Below are positions 20,901 to 31,551 of a stretch of 64,000 bases of DNA, piece by piece. The position numbers and the translations under genes were made by a program. The stretch's first letter is position 1, and every line of letters starts with the position of its first letter. The notes beneath the pieces are model-generated. The model was given only the letters and a program-made list of their open reading frames with translations. It did no database searches and was not told where the DNA came from. The stretch comes from Paraniabella defluvii. Its GTDB lineage: Bacteria; Bacteroidota; Bacteroidia; Chitinophagales; Chitinophagaceae. The stretch is from the NCBI GenBank assembly GCA_019316985.1, contig CP079215.1:1922001-1986000 (forward strand), written 5' to 3'.

Positions 20901-23675
20901 GATGCTGTCATAGTCCTTATTTCGCAGCACCTGCTGCTGATAGTTTTCTGCTAAAGCATACTGGCTGCTTAAAACTGTGTCAAAAGCATACAAACCTTTA
21001 TAAGACTTTTGTTTGATTACTTCCGGCGTAAATGTATAAGTATATCCTGGTTCTTTGAAGAACGAATGGTTGACTCCTGCTGATTGAAAATAAAGCAGGC
21101 TGCTTCTTAATGGTCCAACGAGACGATCCTGTGCCCTTGAATTTATTACGAGGGTGGATTTAGCCATAGCTTCGTGGTATCGTCATGTACAAAAGTTTTA
21201 GCACCTTCAAAATTATCCGCCACTTTAATCATATACCGGTTTAACCTTGCCGCTTCATCATCACTTAATATTGGCTTCTTAGGCACTACATGGGCCTGGC
21301 TATTGGTTGAATCGGCCAATACACTAAATATAGTTTTTACACCCCTTTTGAAATGCATTTCCTTTATCCATACTTCATAACGGGGTGTTCTCAACCGTAT
21401 ACTGTGATTGCCCGGCAATAGAGCAAATGAGTAACGTTGCAATTGTTGGGCGTTATAGTAAAAAACCGGTACCTCGTCAACATAAATAATATTCACCGGT
21501 TCAAAGCCCCGTCCTTCATTACGAAGGGCGCAAACTGAGTAATACTGTCCCTTGCGGGTTCGGTTGTAATATACAGATGGTTAGGGTGGGTGAACTGGTA
21601 GTAGGCCATTGTATCCAAAGCCAGCTCCTGGCCCATTTCTGCCAGTTGAGCCGAATACTGTTATTGGCATACAACTCATCGCTTTCAAATTTAAAAGGCT
21701 TGCTTTTTCGCTGGTAAAATATTTTTCCAAACCGGGGAACATCCGGCTGCTTACTGTTGAATTTAGATGTATGCGCATACGCGGTAACATCTACATTCTG
21801 TACCGGGTTTTCTTTAGGATCAAGCACCCGGATCTTCATGTTTACCTTTTGCCCGGGGTATACCATATCGGGTGCCAGCAGCTTTATGTCAAGCTTATGG
21901 GCATTGTAAAAGGCGCTTATTTCTTCGCTTTGTTCTTCTTCATCCCAGAAATAGTTGATACGGAAATGGGCTGCCTGTTCATCCGAATGTTTTACCAGGG
22001 TGTCCAGGCGATTAGTATATCCTTTTAATAACACTTTACTACCCGAAAATACTGTATACCAGAAGGGAATTTTATGTGGGTTAACAACGGCCAGTTGTAG
22101 CTGGTTTTCCTTTTGTACCGCCAGGGGTTGTATATCGGGAGTAAAATCGCTGAGTTCAATCGTGGTGTCCACGCCATTATCCAGGTGCAGATCATAAGCA
22201 TAAACCCTGTAATCAACGGGTATAGATAAGGGAAGCTGTACCCGTTGCGAATCGATAACAGCTCCACTGGCGGCATTTTTATATAACCATCCGGCCGGAT
22301 TCTGCTCACCTGAAGCGTCTGTACAACGAAAGCCCAGGCTATCCTTTATAAATTGTGCTTCAATTTTCTTTTTGCTTTAACTTTTCTTGCATCAAAGCTC
22401 AGGTATTGATTATTGGTTCTTGCTTCATTATTGCTATTGAGCATCCTTATCTGTAAAGTAAACGATAGGGCGGCATTGGCAAAAATGCTGTCGGGCAATA
22501 CCAGCTTGGTCTCTCCAACGGGATCGAGCGCACTGTTGTGAGTCCATAAAGTATCCTTTACAAAAACGGAATCGCCATAAAATGATGTAACCTGTTGCAG
22601 CCTGGCCACCATTTCAACACGGGCATCCGGAACGGCCAGTTCATTTTCGTCGGTCGCCTTCATAAACAGCGTTATGGGATCGCCGGGATTATGTATTGTT
22701 TTATTAGTACGCACATTAAAGCTCAAAGACTTTAGCTCATAATCTTCATACCTGAAGTAGCCCGAAGCAATGGCTATTGTTTTGTTCCCGATTGAATCGG
22801 TAAGCGTTATGGAGTAGGTCGCATCCAGCTTTAAACCGAGGCTATCGGCTAAAACAAATCCGTGCTCATAGGCGCCGGGGCGATAAGGCTCAAGCAATGC
22901 AATCTTTTTAGATCCCGAAGGCCCGTCAAGGATGAGGTTGACGTTCCTTAATCGCATATCAGTTCCATTAGCATTCAAAATATAGGCCTTCAATTTTACC
23001 GTATCATTCGGCTTATACCTGGGCTTACTAAAAACTATAAAGCTACGGTAGGAGCTACGCCTGAACTTTTGCCGATAATACAATCGCCTTATCCGTTTTA
23101 TAGGGAACACATGAGTTATTTGCCTTCCAGGCTTCCGGTCATAATAATCCCGGTCATTATCCGCCACATCATAAGTAAAATAATTGCTGATATCATTGTA
23201 GACCACTTTAACATGGCCATCCTTCCGGGGATAAATACTTTGATACAAGCCGCTCTGTTCATTATATTTTATCTTCCTTCCTTTAGCATTAATAACCTTT
23301 GCCCGGGTTACCTGATTGCCTAAATGATCCGTCAATGTAAACTGGAAATCTTTCCGGTTGTTTACAAACCGCAACGTAACATTATTCTGAGCGATCAGCT
23401 GATACTCCAGTTTGTTTTTTACGGCATGCACTTTGAGATAGTTGCCGAAGGGTAGCTTTTTACTTTGCCTGATGTCCGTATAACTGTCCGCCAGTTCATG
23501 GAAAAAGGCATCATTAACTGCCTGCGGATTTTGGATCAACATCTCTGTTTCTTTGTCAGTAAGCCGGTATACCTGGGTAAGCGTTCCCCGTGTAGGACTA
23601 TTACTTAAGGTGGTTTGCGTCCACGCGCTACAAGCTATCAAAAAAAGAAAAAATAAGGCAGCCGGTTATTCTCAT
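17912..23675 (-). CDS. Alpha-2-macroglobulin with internal carboxypeptidase-regulatory and TonB-plug domains
   Basis: This is a giant secreted protein of about 1,920 residues, reconstructed across about ten single-base breaks. The signal peptide begins MRITGCLIFSF. The MG2-type stretch FSKPRYKPNDTVKLKAYI lies in the first third. A CarboxypepD_reg domain (TGRVIDASTKLPLVNASVVI) follows, then a SusC-like plug (EEVVVVGYGTTRRQTLTGSV, PLIIVDGIPFDGNI, ADATAIYGARAANGAVIIKT). After it come the macroglobulin body (RTRFSDEGFWQPRLVTDEKG) and the thioester motif YLCNEQ near 19195, then the helical thioester-domain region and a C-terminal domain ending GREGMKKVAIK. Macroglobulins trap proteases through the thioester. 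The plug has no barrel, so it cannot be a transporter; its purpose is unknown. Confidence 0.85.
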
Positions 23676-23785
23676 ATCAACAATTGTATCACCATGATGC
23701 AATTGTTAAATACATTACACAAAAAAGCTTTCATACTTTTTAAAAGATTATCGAATGCGTGTTCGTTCCCGCTCACCCCTTTTAT

Positions 23786-25485
23786 CTATTGGAGCCCTGC
23801 TTTCTTTTTTAAACGCTCCTTATTGAGCTCTGACATAAACGAAATCTTATCGGCACTTATATTTCCTTTCTGATCTATGACAACATAGGTCGGATATCCT
23901 CCTTCGGCGTTCAGTTTCTTCCGGAATTCACTTTCCAGTTTCTCGTCAATAAAAATATGTGTTCCAGGGGCTTCAGTGTTCCAATCCTCGTTTTCCACGT
24001 TTCTATATCAGACCCGCTTGTTGTACATAAATAAATATATTCAACAGGTAAATCTTTAGATTCATCGTGCAGCTTTTTGCTATTTGTAATATCGGCAATA
24101 CAGGGACCACACCAGGTTGCCCAGATATCAATGACCAGGGCTTTGTCTTTAAACTTTGTTTTAAGGTTCAAAATGAAGTTATCAATATTATCGATGCTAT
24201 CCAATGTATATAGCTGGGCGCCGAAAGGCAGGCTTGCCACTGCATTGCCAATGTAATACTGATCTCCGGATAACTTGCCTGCCGACATAAACAGCTTATT
24301 GATTTCATTTTTCCTGGAGGTAAACTCATTCAATTGCCGCTGAACTAAATTTTTGTCCAGCCTGTTTTCATAGTACTGCTTATGAGCGGATAAATTATAG
24401 AAAAATTGTCTTTCCATCGCTCCATCAGCGATAGCTTTAAAATATCGGCCCGTGTAACATCGGCATTGTGCTCAATGGACCTTAATGCATCCAGGCAATA
24501 AATTTTATCTATTTCTTTTTTGAACAGTGTATAGCGTTTAGAATACAATTTATCAAGCGATTTTTTTCATTTTCGCCGGTTAATCCCTGGTAGTAATTAA
24601 TGGAATCCAATACCTCTTTTTGAACAGATGTCCTTGTCGCTCCATAAAGCAGTTTTTGAATATCCGGTTCATTGCCGTCTTTCTTATTGGCCAGGTAAGA
24701 GGAAAGACTTCTGTAAAAACCTGCACCGCTGTTGCTCATAAAATAAGGTTTATGGCTGATCATGTCTTGATAGGCTGCGCCACCGGTTTCTTTATCTCCT
24801 TTTAATCCAACAATCAGCCATTCGTAAAATGCAGATTTTGTTTCGTTTTTCACCGCCCATTGGTACCCTGGTTTTCTTTAAAAAAGGCTGCGTCTATTTG
24901 CTGTAATGCCAGGTAAATAGAATCAGCTGTTTTTAAAAAGGTTCCTGTCCTAATTTTCTGTTAGCCGCGTCAATACTAATATCAACCAACTTCCTCAAAA
25001 GTTTTTCCCGATCCCCTTTTTATACAAGATGTGTTTGCAGATCGTATTATTTAATCCGGCATCCGCTCCCTTAAACGAAATATTATCTCCATATATATAG
25101 GTTTCCTTCCCGGTTTTACCCGCATCGATTATTATTTCCAAACCGTCGTTTTAAATACACCGGTATAATAAAGCCCGTCTATATCAACCAAACCTGCTGG
25201 TAAGGCAGGTTCTCGGTTAGTAAAATCTGTACGGTTCCTGTAGCATCGAGCTGGCTAAAATTTTTGTTTGCATTTCTGCTCCCATGTGTACTGCAGAATA
25301 TTTTACTTCTACTCCCTGTAGCGGGGTTGTACTATTGATTACCCTTACGGTGAGTTGTGGAATTTTCCGGGAATTAAGATATTGCGTTAAGTCTGAATCT
25401 TCTATTGTCCGGGGCCTGTTTCTTTTTCCTGAGCAAAAGAGGGCAGGGTCATTGCTATTGCAACGACAAGTGTAAAAAGCTTCAT
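23786..25485 (-). CDS. TlpA-like thioredoxin-fold protein, secreted
   Basis: This secreted protein of about 565 residues begins MKLFTLVVAIAMTLPSFAQE with a signal peptide. The long N-terminal region contains a carboxypeptidase-regulatory-like segment (IPQLTVRVINSTTPLQGVEV) and helical repeats. The C-terminal thioredoxin domain shows KALVIDIWATWCGPCIADIT with the redox pair CGPC and the cis-proline loop GGYPTYVVIDQKGNI. At least eight single-base breaks make it the most disrupted gene here. Such proteins reduce periplasmic disulfides in Bacteroidota. It lies just downstream of the LytTR regulator gene on the same strand (8-base gap), so it is probably co-transcribed with the two-component pair. 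Confidence 0.8.
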
Positions 25486-25492
25486 GGTTTCT

Positions 25493-26246
25493 TTATTTTA
25501 AGTGAATTAATGCTTGCGTTAGAATTTCTTTCTTGCTTCTTGAAATGGGAATTTCATCTCCATTGTCCAGTATGAGGTAGCCACCGTCTTCTTTTACCCA
25601 ACTTTTAATATGCTCCTTATTGACCAGATGTGACTGATGACAGCGTATAAAATCAAACCCTGCCAGTAACTCCTCGTATTCGTAAATAGGCCTGGACACA
25701 ATAATTTTTCTCCGGACGAAAGGAAAAAGCTGGTATAGGCGTTTGAAGATTCGCAATGGATAATATCCCGGGATTTACAAATCGGGTTTCCTTTAATGTT
25801 GGTAGCGCCAGTTTATGTGTGGATTTTTGCTCCCTGTTTTTTATTAGTTGCAACAGGTTTTCCAGTTCATAATTTTGCATTTTACCTTTTACACGGCTTT
25901 CGGCTTTTTGAACGGCAGCTTTTAGTTCTTCTATATTTACAGGCTTTAGCAGGTAATCAACAGCAGAAAATTTTATGGCCTGTATACCATACTGGTCATA
26001 TGCCGTTATCAGTATGATTTCAAAACTATAATCGGGTAATTCTTTCAGCATTTCGAAGCCTGTTTTTCCCGGCATTTGTATATCCAAAAAAACGAGCTGA
26101 GGTTTTAGGTTTTTTATCAGAACGACCCCGTCGTTCGCATTGATAGCTGTACCCAATATATGCACCTGGGGACAGTACCGCTGTAACAATCCTTCAAGAT
26201 TTTCTACGTTATTTTGTTCGTCGTCTATTATTATAGTTTGAATCAA
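25493..26246 (-). CDS. LytTR-family response regulator
   Basis: The receiver domain has the acidic pocket IIIDDEQNN, the phospho-acceptor in QLVFLDIQMPGKTGFEML and the switch lysine in SAVDYLLKPVN. The C-terminal LytTR DNA-binding domain shows EELLAGFDFIRCHQSHLVNK and GGYLILDNGDEIPISRSKK. One or two single-base breaks occur at about 25700-25760. The length of about 251 residues is normal. The start overlaps the stop of the sensor kinase by four bases (ATGA), so the two are translationally coupled and form one system. Confidence 0.93.
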
Positions 26247-28000
26247 AGGAGCCAGTTTTTAAATATAAATATTGCCCGGGTATAATGATCTTGTTGCCTG
26301 ATTTCCCAGCTGATCTGACGGGTTTTGAGTATACTATTCAATAATTCAATTCTTTCAGCTGTTAGCTTCAGGCCCATTCCCTTTTTGGCGTCGGCATTAA
26401 ATGCGCCACCATTATCTTCAACAACAACTACTATGTTATCATCTGTTGCTGTATACCTTATCAGTAATTGGCCTTCTTTATACAATTTAGAAATACCATG
26501 TTTTATCGCGTTTTCTATAACCGGTTGTAATAAAAGCACCGGCATTTCTGTTGCATGTTTATCAATCTTTTCATCAACTTCTATATCATAATTAAACCCA
26601 AACCGAAGCTGCTCAAGCTTCAGGTAGTTATTAATTAATTCAATTTCTTCCGACATACTTATAAACTCGTTCTCACTTTGATTTAGGGAGTTCCTGAGCA
26701 GCATGCTGAAATCGTTCAGGTATTTATGTGCCCCTTCCATATCATTTTTAGTAACCAATCCCTGGATAGAAGTAAGCGCATTAAATACAAAATGAGGATT
26801 AAACTGCGACTTAATGGATTTGATCTCCGCCTGGGTTACTTGTTGCTGTATTTGCTGCCTTCTGATACTGGCTTGTTGTCTGCGGTTCTTTATCAAAAGA
26901 AATACTGATAATAATGCCAGAAGCGATATAAGCACCATTATTAATTTAAACCATACGGTTTGATACCAGGCAGGCTTTACAGTGAAGACGTATTCATTAA
27001 CTGTTTGCCTTTGAAAAGCATAGCGTAATAAGAGTTTATAGTTTCCCGGAGCCAGGTTTTGTAACCAGATCGCATTAGGGTTAAAGGTATTGGATTGCCA
27101 GCCCAAGCTGTCCCTACCCCGTATAAGATTATATTCAACCAATCCAACCGACACTTTGTCCCTGAGGTATAGAAACAAGTTATTTTCATCTTTTTTAAAC
27201 ACATGCTTTATGTAAAGCAAGCTATCAACAGGCTGCAATTCAATATCCCCATAATAAGTGCTGGTATTGGGTTTGCTAAAGTCGTGCTTCCACTGGTATT
27301 TATATACCTCCATAAAATCCTTTAATGTGGATGTGCTAAAAGTTGCAATTACAGAAGGTGCCCGTTTTATCCACACTGCAGCGATTTTATAGGTCGTATC
27401 CGGATCTAACAGGTTTTTTACTTCTATTGTAATACTGCTTCCTACAGGTGCCCTAAACTCACCCAGATAAGCCATTTCTGTCTGTTCCGATCCATCTACA
27501 TTATAACGGTAATGCATAAAAGCCGGGCTGAAGAACATAACCCTTCTCCATCCCACTATTTCTTTTTCTTTGTTTTGTAATACTCTAAACCGGTACATCT
27601 CAACGTTGCCCTTGTCTATGCCATAGGCTGTTACAATTACAGGAACCGAATCAAATAAGGGCACAGCCAGCGATGAACGATAATCGCCCCTGATAGCATA
27701 CCCCTTCATTTCGGGAAAATTGAATTTAAACGCCTCCAGTTCCTTTAGCTCTTCTTTTAAATTTAGCGCTGTTCTTGTATAAAGACTTTTAGAGTGAAAC
27801 AGGGAAAGACCCACTGGATTGTACCGGTCAGTTGGTTTTCTCGTTGGTGTGGCAGCCTCGAAATTATCGTAGGCCTCCCGTATTTTGTCCCCATCCAGCT
27901 TACCCTTGAATAGCGGGTGCACAGAGTCTACTATTAATGCCTGCGAAAAACAACTAGCAGATCCTAGTAATAAAATTGCGATATGTAGTACAATTTTCAT
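26243..28000 (-). CDS. LytS-type sensor histidine kinase
   Basis: This protein is intact, 585 residues. The signal peptide MKIVLHIAILLLGSASCFSQ is followed by about 320 residues of periplasmic sensor region. One transmembrane helix (VWFKLIMVLISLLALLSVFL) precedes the His_kinase domain with the phospho-histidine in SQFNPHFVFNALTSIQGLV and a GHKL ATPase with LLLQPVIENAIKHGISK and VVVVEDNGGAFNADAKKGMG. It overlaps the response regulator gene by four bases. The signal is unknown. The periplasmic region starts with a stretch typical of Bacteroidota sensors preceding a 7TMR- or Y_Y_Y-like module. Confidence 0.92.
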   Translation of the reverse strand: MKIVLHIAILLLGSASCFSQALIVDSVHPLFKGKLDGDKIREAYDNFEAATPTRKPTDRYNPVGLSLFHSKSLYTRTALNLKEELKELEAFKFNFPEMKGYAIRGDYRSSLAVPLFDSVPVIVTAYGIDKGNVEMYRFRVLQNKEKEIVGWRRVMFFSPAFMHYRYNVDGSEQTEMAYLGEFRAPVGSSITIEVKNLLDPDTTYKIAAVWIKRAPSVIATFSTSTLKDFMEVYKYQWKHDFSKPNTSTYYGDIELQPVDSLLYIKHVFKKDENNLFLYLRDKVSVGLVEYNLIRGRDSLGWQSNTFNPNAIWLQNLAPGNYKLLLRYAFQRQTVNEYVFTVKPAWYQTVWFKLIMVLISLLALLSVFLLIKNRRQQASIRRQQIQQQVTQAEIKSIKSQFNPHFVFNALTSIQGLVTKNDMEGAHKYLNDFSMLLRNSLNQSENEFISMSEEIELINNYLKLEQLRFGFNYDIEVDEKIDKHATEMPVLLLQPVIENAIKHGISKLYKEGQLLIRYTATDDNIVVVVEDNGGAFNADAKKGMGLKLTAERIELLNSILKTRQISWEIRQQDHYTRAIFIFKNWLL

Positions 28001-28121
28001 TTCTACAGCAAATCAACACAAAAAACAAAAGAAAAATAACCCGTTCTTTGAATTTTACCTGTCAGGATTTGAATCGCGCAATCCCGATCGAAAATCTAAA
28101 AACTCAAATCCTTAAATCGGG

Positions 28122-28129
28122 TATCTTTG
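28122..28129 (+). promoter_or_regulatory. -7 promoter element of lysS (TATCTTTG)
   Basis: This is an exact match to TAnnTTTG, 68 bases before the lysS start. The same octamer precedes asnS. No TTG lies at the usual -33 distance. Confidence 0.55.
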
Positions 28130-28197
28130 CGCCTATCCAAAAGATATGTGCATACATATTATTAAATATCCTTTGGATATGTTTTCAATTTTTAATT

Positions 28198-29717
28198 ATG
28201 AGCGTACAACAATTATCAGAGCAGGAACAGATAAGAAGAGAAAAGCTGCAAAAGCTGAAAGAGGCAGGTATTAACCCTTACCCACCGGAACTATTTCCCG
28301 TATCACACTATTCAGCGGATATTAAGAACAGTTTTTCGGAAGAAACCAAAGACCAGTTTGCGCAGGTGCATGTGGCCGGCCGTATCATGAGCATTAATGA
28401 CAAGGGCAAGGTTTTCTTTATTAAAATACAGGACAAGCAGGGGATTTTTCAATTATATGTGAAACGTGATGAATTATACCCCGGCGAAGATAAAAGCCTC
28501 TGGGATGTATTGGTAAAACACGGATTGGACCTGGGCGATTTTATCGGCGCTACCGGTTATGTATTTATAACTAAAACCGGCGAAACTTCGCTGCATACGC
28601 AATCCTTGACCTTATTGGCTAAATCATTAAAGCCTTTACCCGTTGTAAAGCGCGATGAAGAGGGAAATGTGTTTGATGAGGTAACCGATCCCGAATTTAA
28701 ATACCGCCAGCGCTATGCAGATCTGGTGATCAACCCATCGGTAAGAGACACTTTCGTAAAGCGCACCAAACTGATGAACTCGATCCGCGAGTTTTTAAAC
28801 CAGCAGGGCGCATTGGAAGTGGATACACCGGTACTACAGGCCATTCCCGGCGGCGCCGCTGCAAGGCCCTTTGTTACGCATCATAATGCGTTAGATGTTC
28901 CTTTTTACCTGCGTATTGCCAATGAGCTCTACCTGAAAAGACTGATCGTGTGGCTTCGACTGGGTATATGAGTTCAGCCGTAACTTCCGTAATGAAGGTA
29001 TGGACCGCACCCACAACCCCGAGTTTACCGTGCTGGAGTTTTATGTAGCTTACAAAGACTATTTCTGGATGATGGAAACCACAGAGCAGTTATTGGAAAA
29101 GGCCGCACTGGATGTAAACGGAACCACTGATGCTACCATTGGCGATAAAACCATTTCGTTTAAAGCGCCTTTTGCAAGAGTGTCTATCTATGACGCTATT
29201 AAAGAACATACCGGCTTTGATGTAAGCGAAATGAATGAAGAGGGCTTAAAAGACGTTTGTGGTAAATTGGGCATTCATGTAGATAAAACTATGGGCAAGG
29301 GTAAGTTGATTGATGAGATATTCGGTGAAAAATGTGAGCATCATTATATACAACCAACCTTCATTATCGATTACCCGATCGAGATGAGCCCTCTTACGAA
29401 AAAGCACCGCAGCAAAGAAGGCCTGGTAGAGCGTTTTGAGCTGATGGTGAATGGTAAAGAAGTGGCCAATGCTTACAGCGAGTTGAACGATCCCATCGAA
29501 CAACGCGAACGTTTCGAAGAACAGGCTAAACTGATGGAGCAGGGCGACGAAGAAGCCATGTATATAGACTATGACTTTTTACGCGCCCTGAGTATGGTAT
29601 GCCGCCTACATCGGGTATCGGCTTTGGTATAGACCGCCTGGTAATGATGCTAACAATTCTCCTTCCATACAGGATGTATTATTTTTCCCGCAAATGCGAC
29701 CGGAGAAGTTTGATTAA
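28198..29717 (+). CDS. lysS: Lysyl-tRNA synthetase, class II
   Basis: LysS charges tRNA-Lys. The N-terminal OB-fold shows [20 protein letters not shown]. The catalytic part has motif 1 ([20 protein letters not shown]), [20 protein letters not shown], motif 2 ([20 protein letters not shown]) and motif 3 ([16 protein letters not shown]). Breaks at about 28952, 29596 and 29657 are single-base, and repairing them gives the ending [12 protein letters not shown]. The length of about 507 residues is standard. The ATG at 28198 starts [20 protein letters not shown], as in relatives, so the open frame further upstream is not coding. The gene ends in a good terminator. Confidence 0.96.
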
Positions 29718-29741
29718 AAAAACAATTTCACTTATTTATAC

Positions 29742-29769
29742 GGCACTCCACAACGGGGTGCCTTTTTTT
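29742..29769 (+). terminator. Intrinsic terminator after lysS
   Basis: An 8-bp stem (ggcactcc / ggggtgcc) with an acaac loop is followed by seven Ts, 25 bases after the stop. Confidence 0.88.
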
Positions 29770-29847
29770 ATTTTAAAAAGATTAGATCATCTATTGATTT
29801 TTTAGATTGGTTTAAATTGATACATTCGTCATATAAATGTTTTGTAT

Positions 29848-31511
29848 ATGAGGCGCATCTTTGTAATTGTAGCCCTGTTATCGCTCATTGTTACGTTCTT
29901 ACTGGGGTTTTATTTCAGCATCAACTGGTACGTACTTTTTGCAGGCGTATTGGTGGTTTCGTTGATGGGATTTTATGATATGGTTCAAACCAAACACAGC
30001 ATCCGCCGTATTTACCCGGTGTTTGGCCGTTTACGTTATGTAATGGAAGAACTGCGGCCCAAGATCTACCAGTATTTTGTGGAGTCGGATATTGACGGGC
30101 GCCCGTTAAACCGTATAGACCGTTCTACTATTTACCAACGGGCCAAACAGGATAATGATACGATGCCCTTTGGTACCCAGCTGGATGTGTATGCTCCGGG
30201 CTACGAATGGATCTGTCATTCCATTGCGCCCAAAGGTTTTAATACGCTGGAGCATAATCCGCGTGTATTATTTGGCAATAAAGATTGCAAGCAGCCTTAT
30301 AATGGAAGTATCCTCAATATCTCTGCTATGAGCTACGGTTCCTTAAGCTCCAATGCAGTGGAAGCCATGAACGGCGGTGCTAAAATTGGCGGCTTCGCCC
30401 ATAATACGGGAGAAGGGGACTAAGCGATTACCATTTAAAACAAGGCGGCGACCTGATATGGCAAATAGGTACCGGTTACTTCGGCTGCCGTGATGAAGAT
30501 GGTAATTTTTCTCCGGACTTGTTTGCACAAAAGGCACAGATACCCAATATAAAAATGATCGAAATAAAAATATCGCAGGGCGCCAAGCCCGGTCATGGCG
30601 GTATTTTACCAGCGGCAAAGAATACGCCTGAAGTTGCAAAGATCAGGCATATAACCCCGGGAATAACAGTAGAGTCGCCTCCCTATCATACCGCTTTCAG
30701 TTCGCCAAGGGAGCTGGTTCAGTTCATCAAACAACTAAGAGACCTGTCGGGAGGCAAGCCCATTGGATTTAAATTATGCATCGGGCATAAAAGTGAATTT
30801 ATTGCTATTTGCAAGGCCATGATCAGCCAGGACACTTACCCGGACTTCATTACCGTGGATGGGGAGAAGGCGGCACCGGCGCTGCGCCCCAGGAGTTCTC
30901 CAACTATGTGGGCGCTCCGTTATTAGACGGTCTGGCTTTTGTGGAAGATGTATTAAGCGGTTTAAATATCCGTCATCATATCAAGATTATTGCTTCAGGA
31001 AAAATTATGACGGGCTTCCATATTGCAAGAGCCGCTGCGCTGGGCGCTGACGCCTGCAATTGCGCCAGGGCTATGATGCTCGCCGTGGGTTGTATACAGG
31101 CTCTGATCTGCAATACGAATCGCTGCCCAACCGGAGTAGCCACACAATCCGAAATTAACAAAAGGATTGGTGGTAGAAGACAAACGGGAAAGGGTAGCAA
31201 ATTACCATAAAAACACGGTGAAGACTTTCGTGGAACTAATGGGCGCCGCCGGATTGAAGGGCATGCAGGATATTACCCGCTCACACGTATACAGGAGAGT
31301 ATCTTTAACGGCTATGTATACTTTTGAAGAAATATTTCCTTCGGTAAGACCCGGCTCTTTTATCAGCGGAACTATTCCTGAAAAATATAAAGCAGACTAT
31401 ACCTATGCCAGTGAAGAAAGATGGGGCATACATACCGTAGGCAGCTGGAGCGACGACAATACCAAAGAAAAAGTAGAAGTAGCACAAACCGCATCCGATA
31501 ATACTATTTAA
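29848..31511 (+). CDS. FMN-binding glutamate synthase-like protein
   Basis: This protein of about 555 residues has two N-terminal transmembrane helices (IFVIVALLSLIVTFLLGFYF and the next) and then the Glu_synthase FMN barrel: ISAMSYGSLSSNAVEAMNGG, HNTGEGG (frame break at 30420), IKISQGAKPGHGGILPAAKN, DFITVDGGEGGTGAAPQEFS (break at about 30862), IIASGKIMTGFHIARAAALG and CPTGVATQ. Stand-alone family members lack the glutaminase domain, so the reaction is unsure; many are annotated as glutamate synthase-related. The initiator ATG at 29848 gives MRRIFVIVALL. The membrane anchor is notable for a flavin enzyme of this family. No partner gene is adjacent. Confidence 0.88.
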
Positions 31512-31551
31512 TAAATCAATCCTGTTCTTCATATTTAATAAACTAACCCGC

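Noticed and set aside
27976..28197. Frame open upstream of lysS giving a longer N-terminus
   Set aside because: The ATG at 28198 gives the usual LysS start, and the -7 element lies inside the extension.
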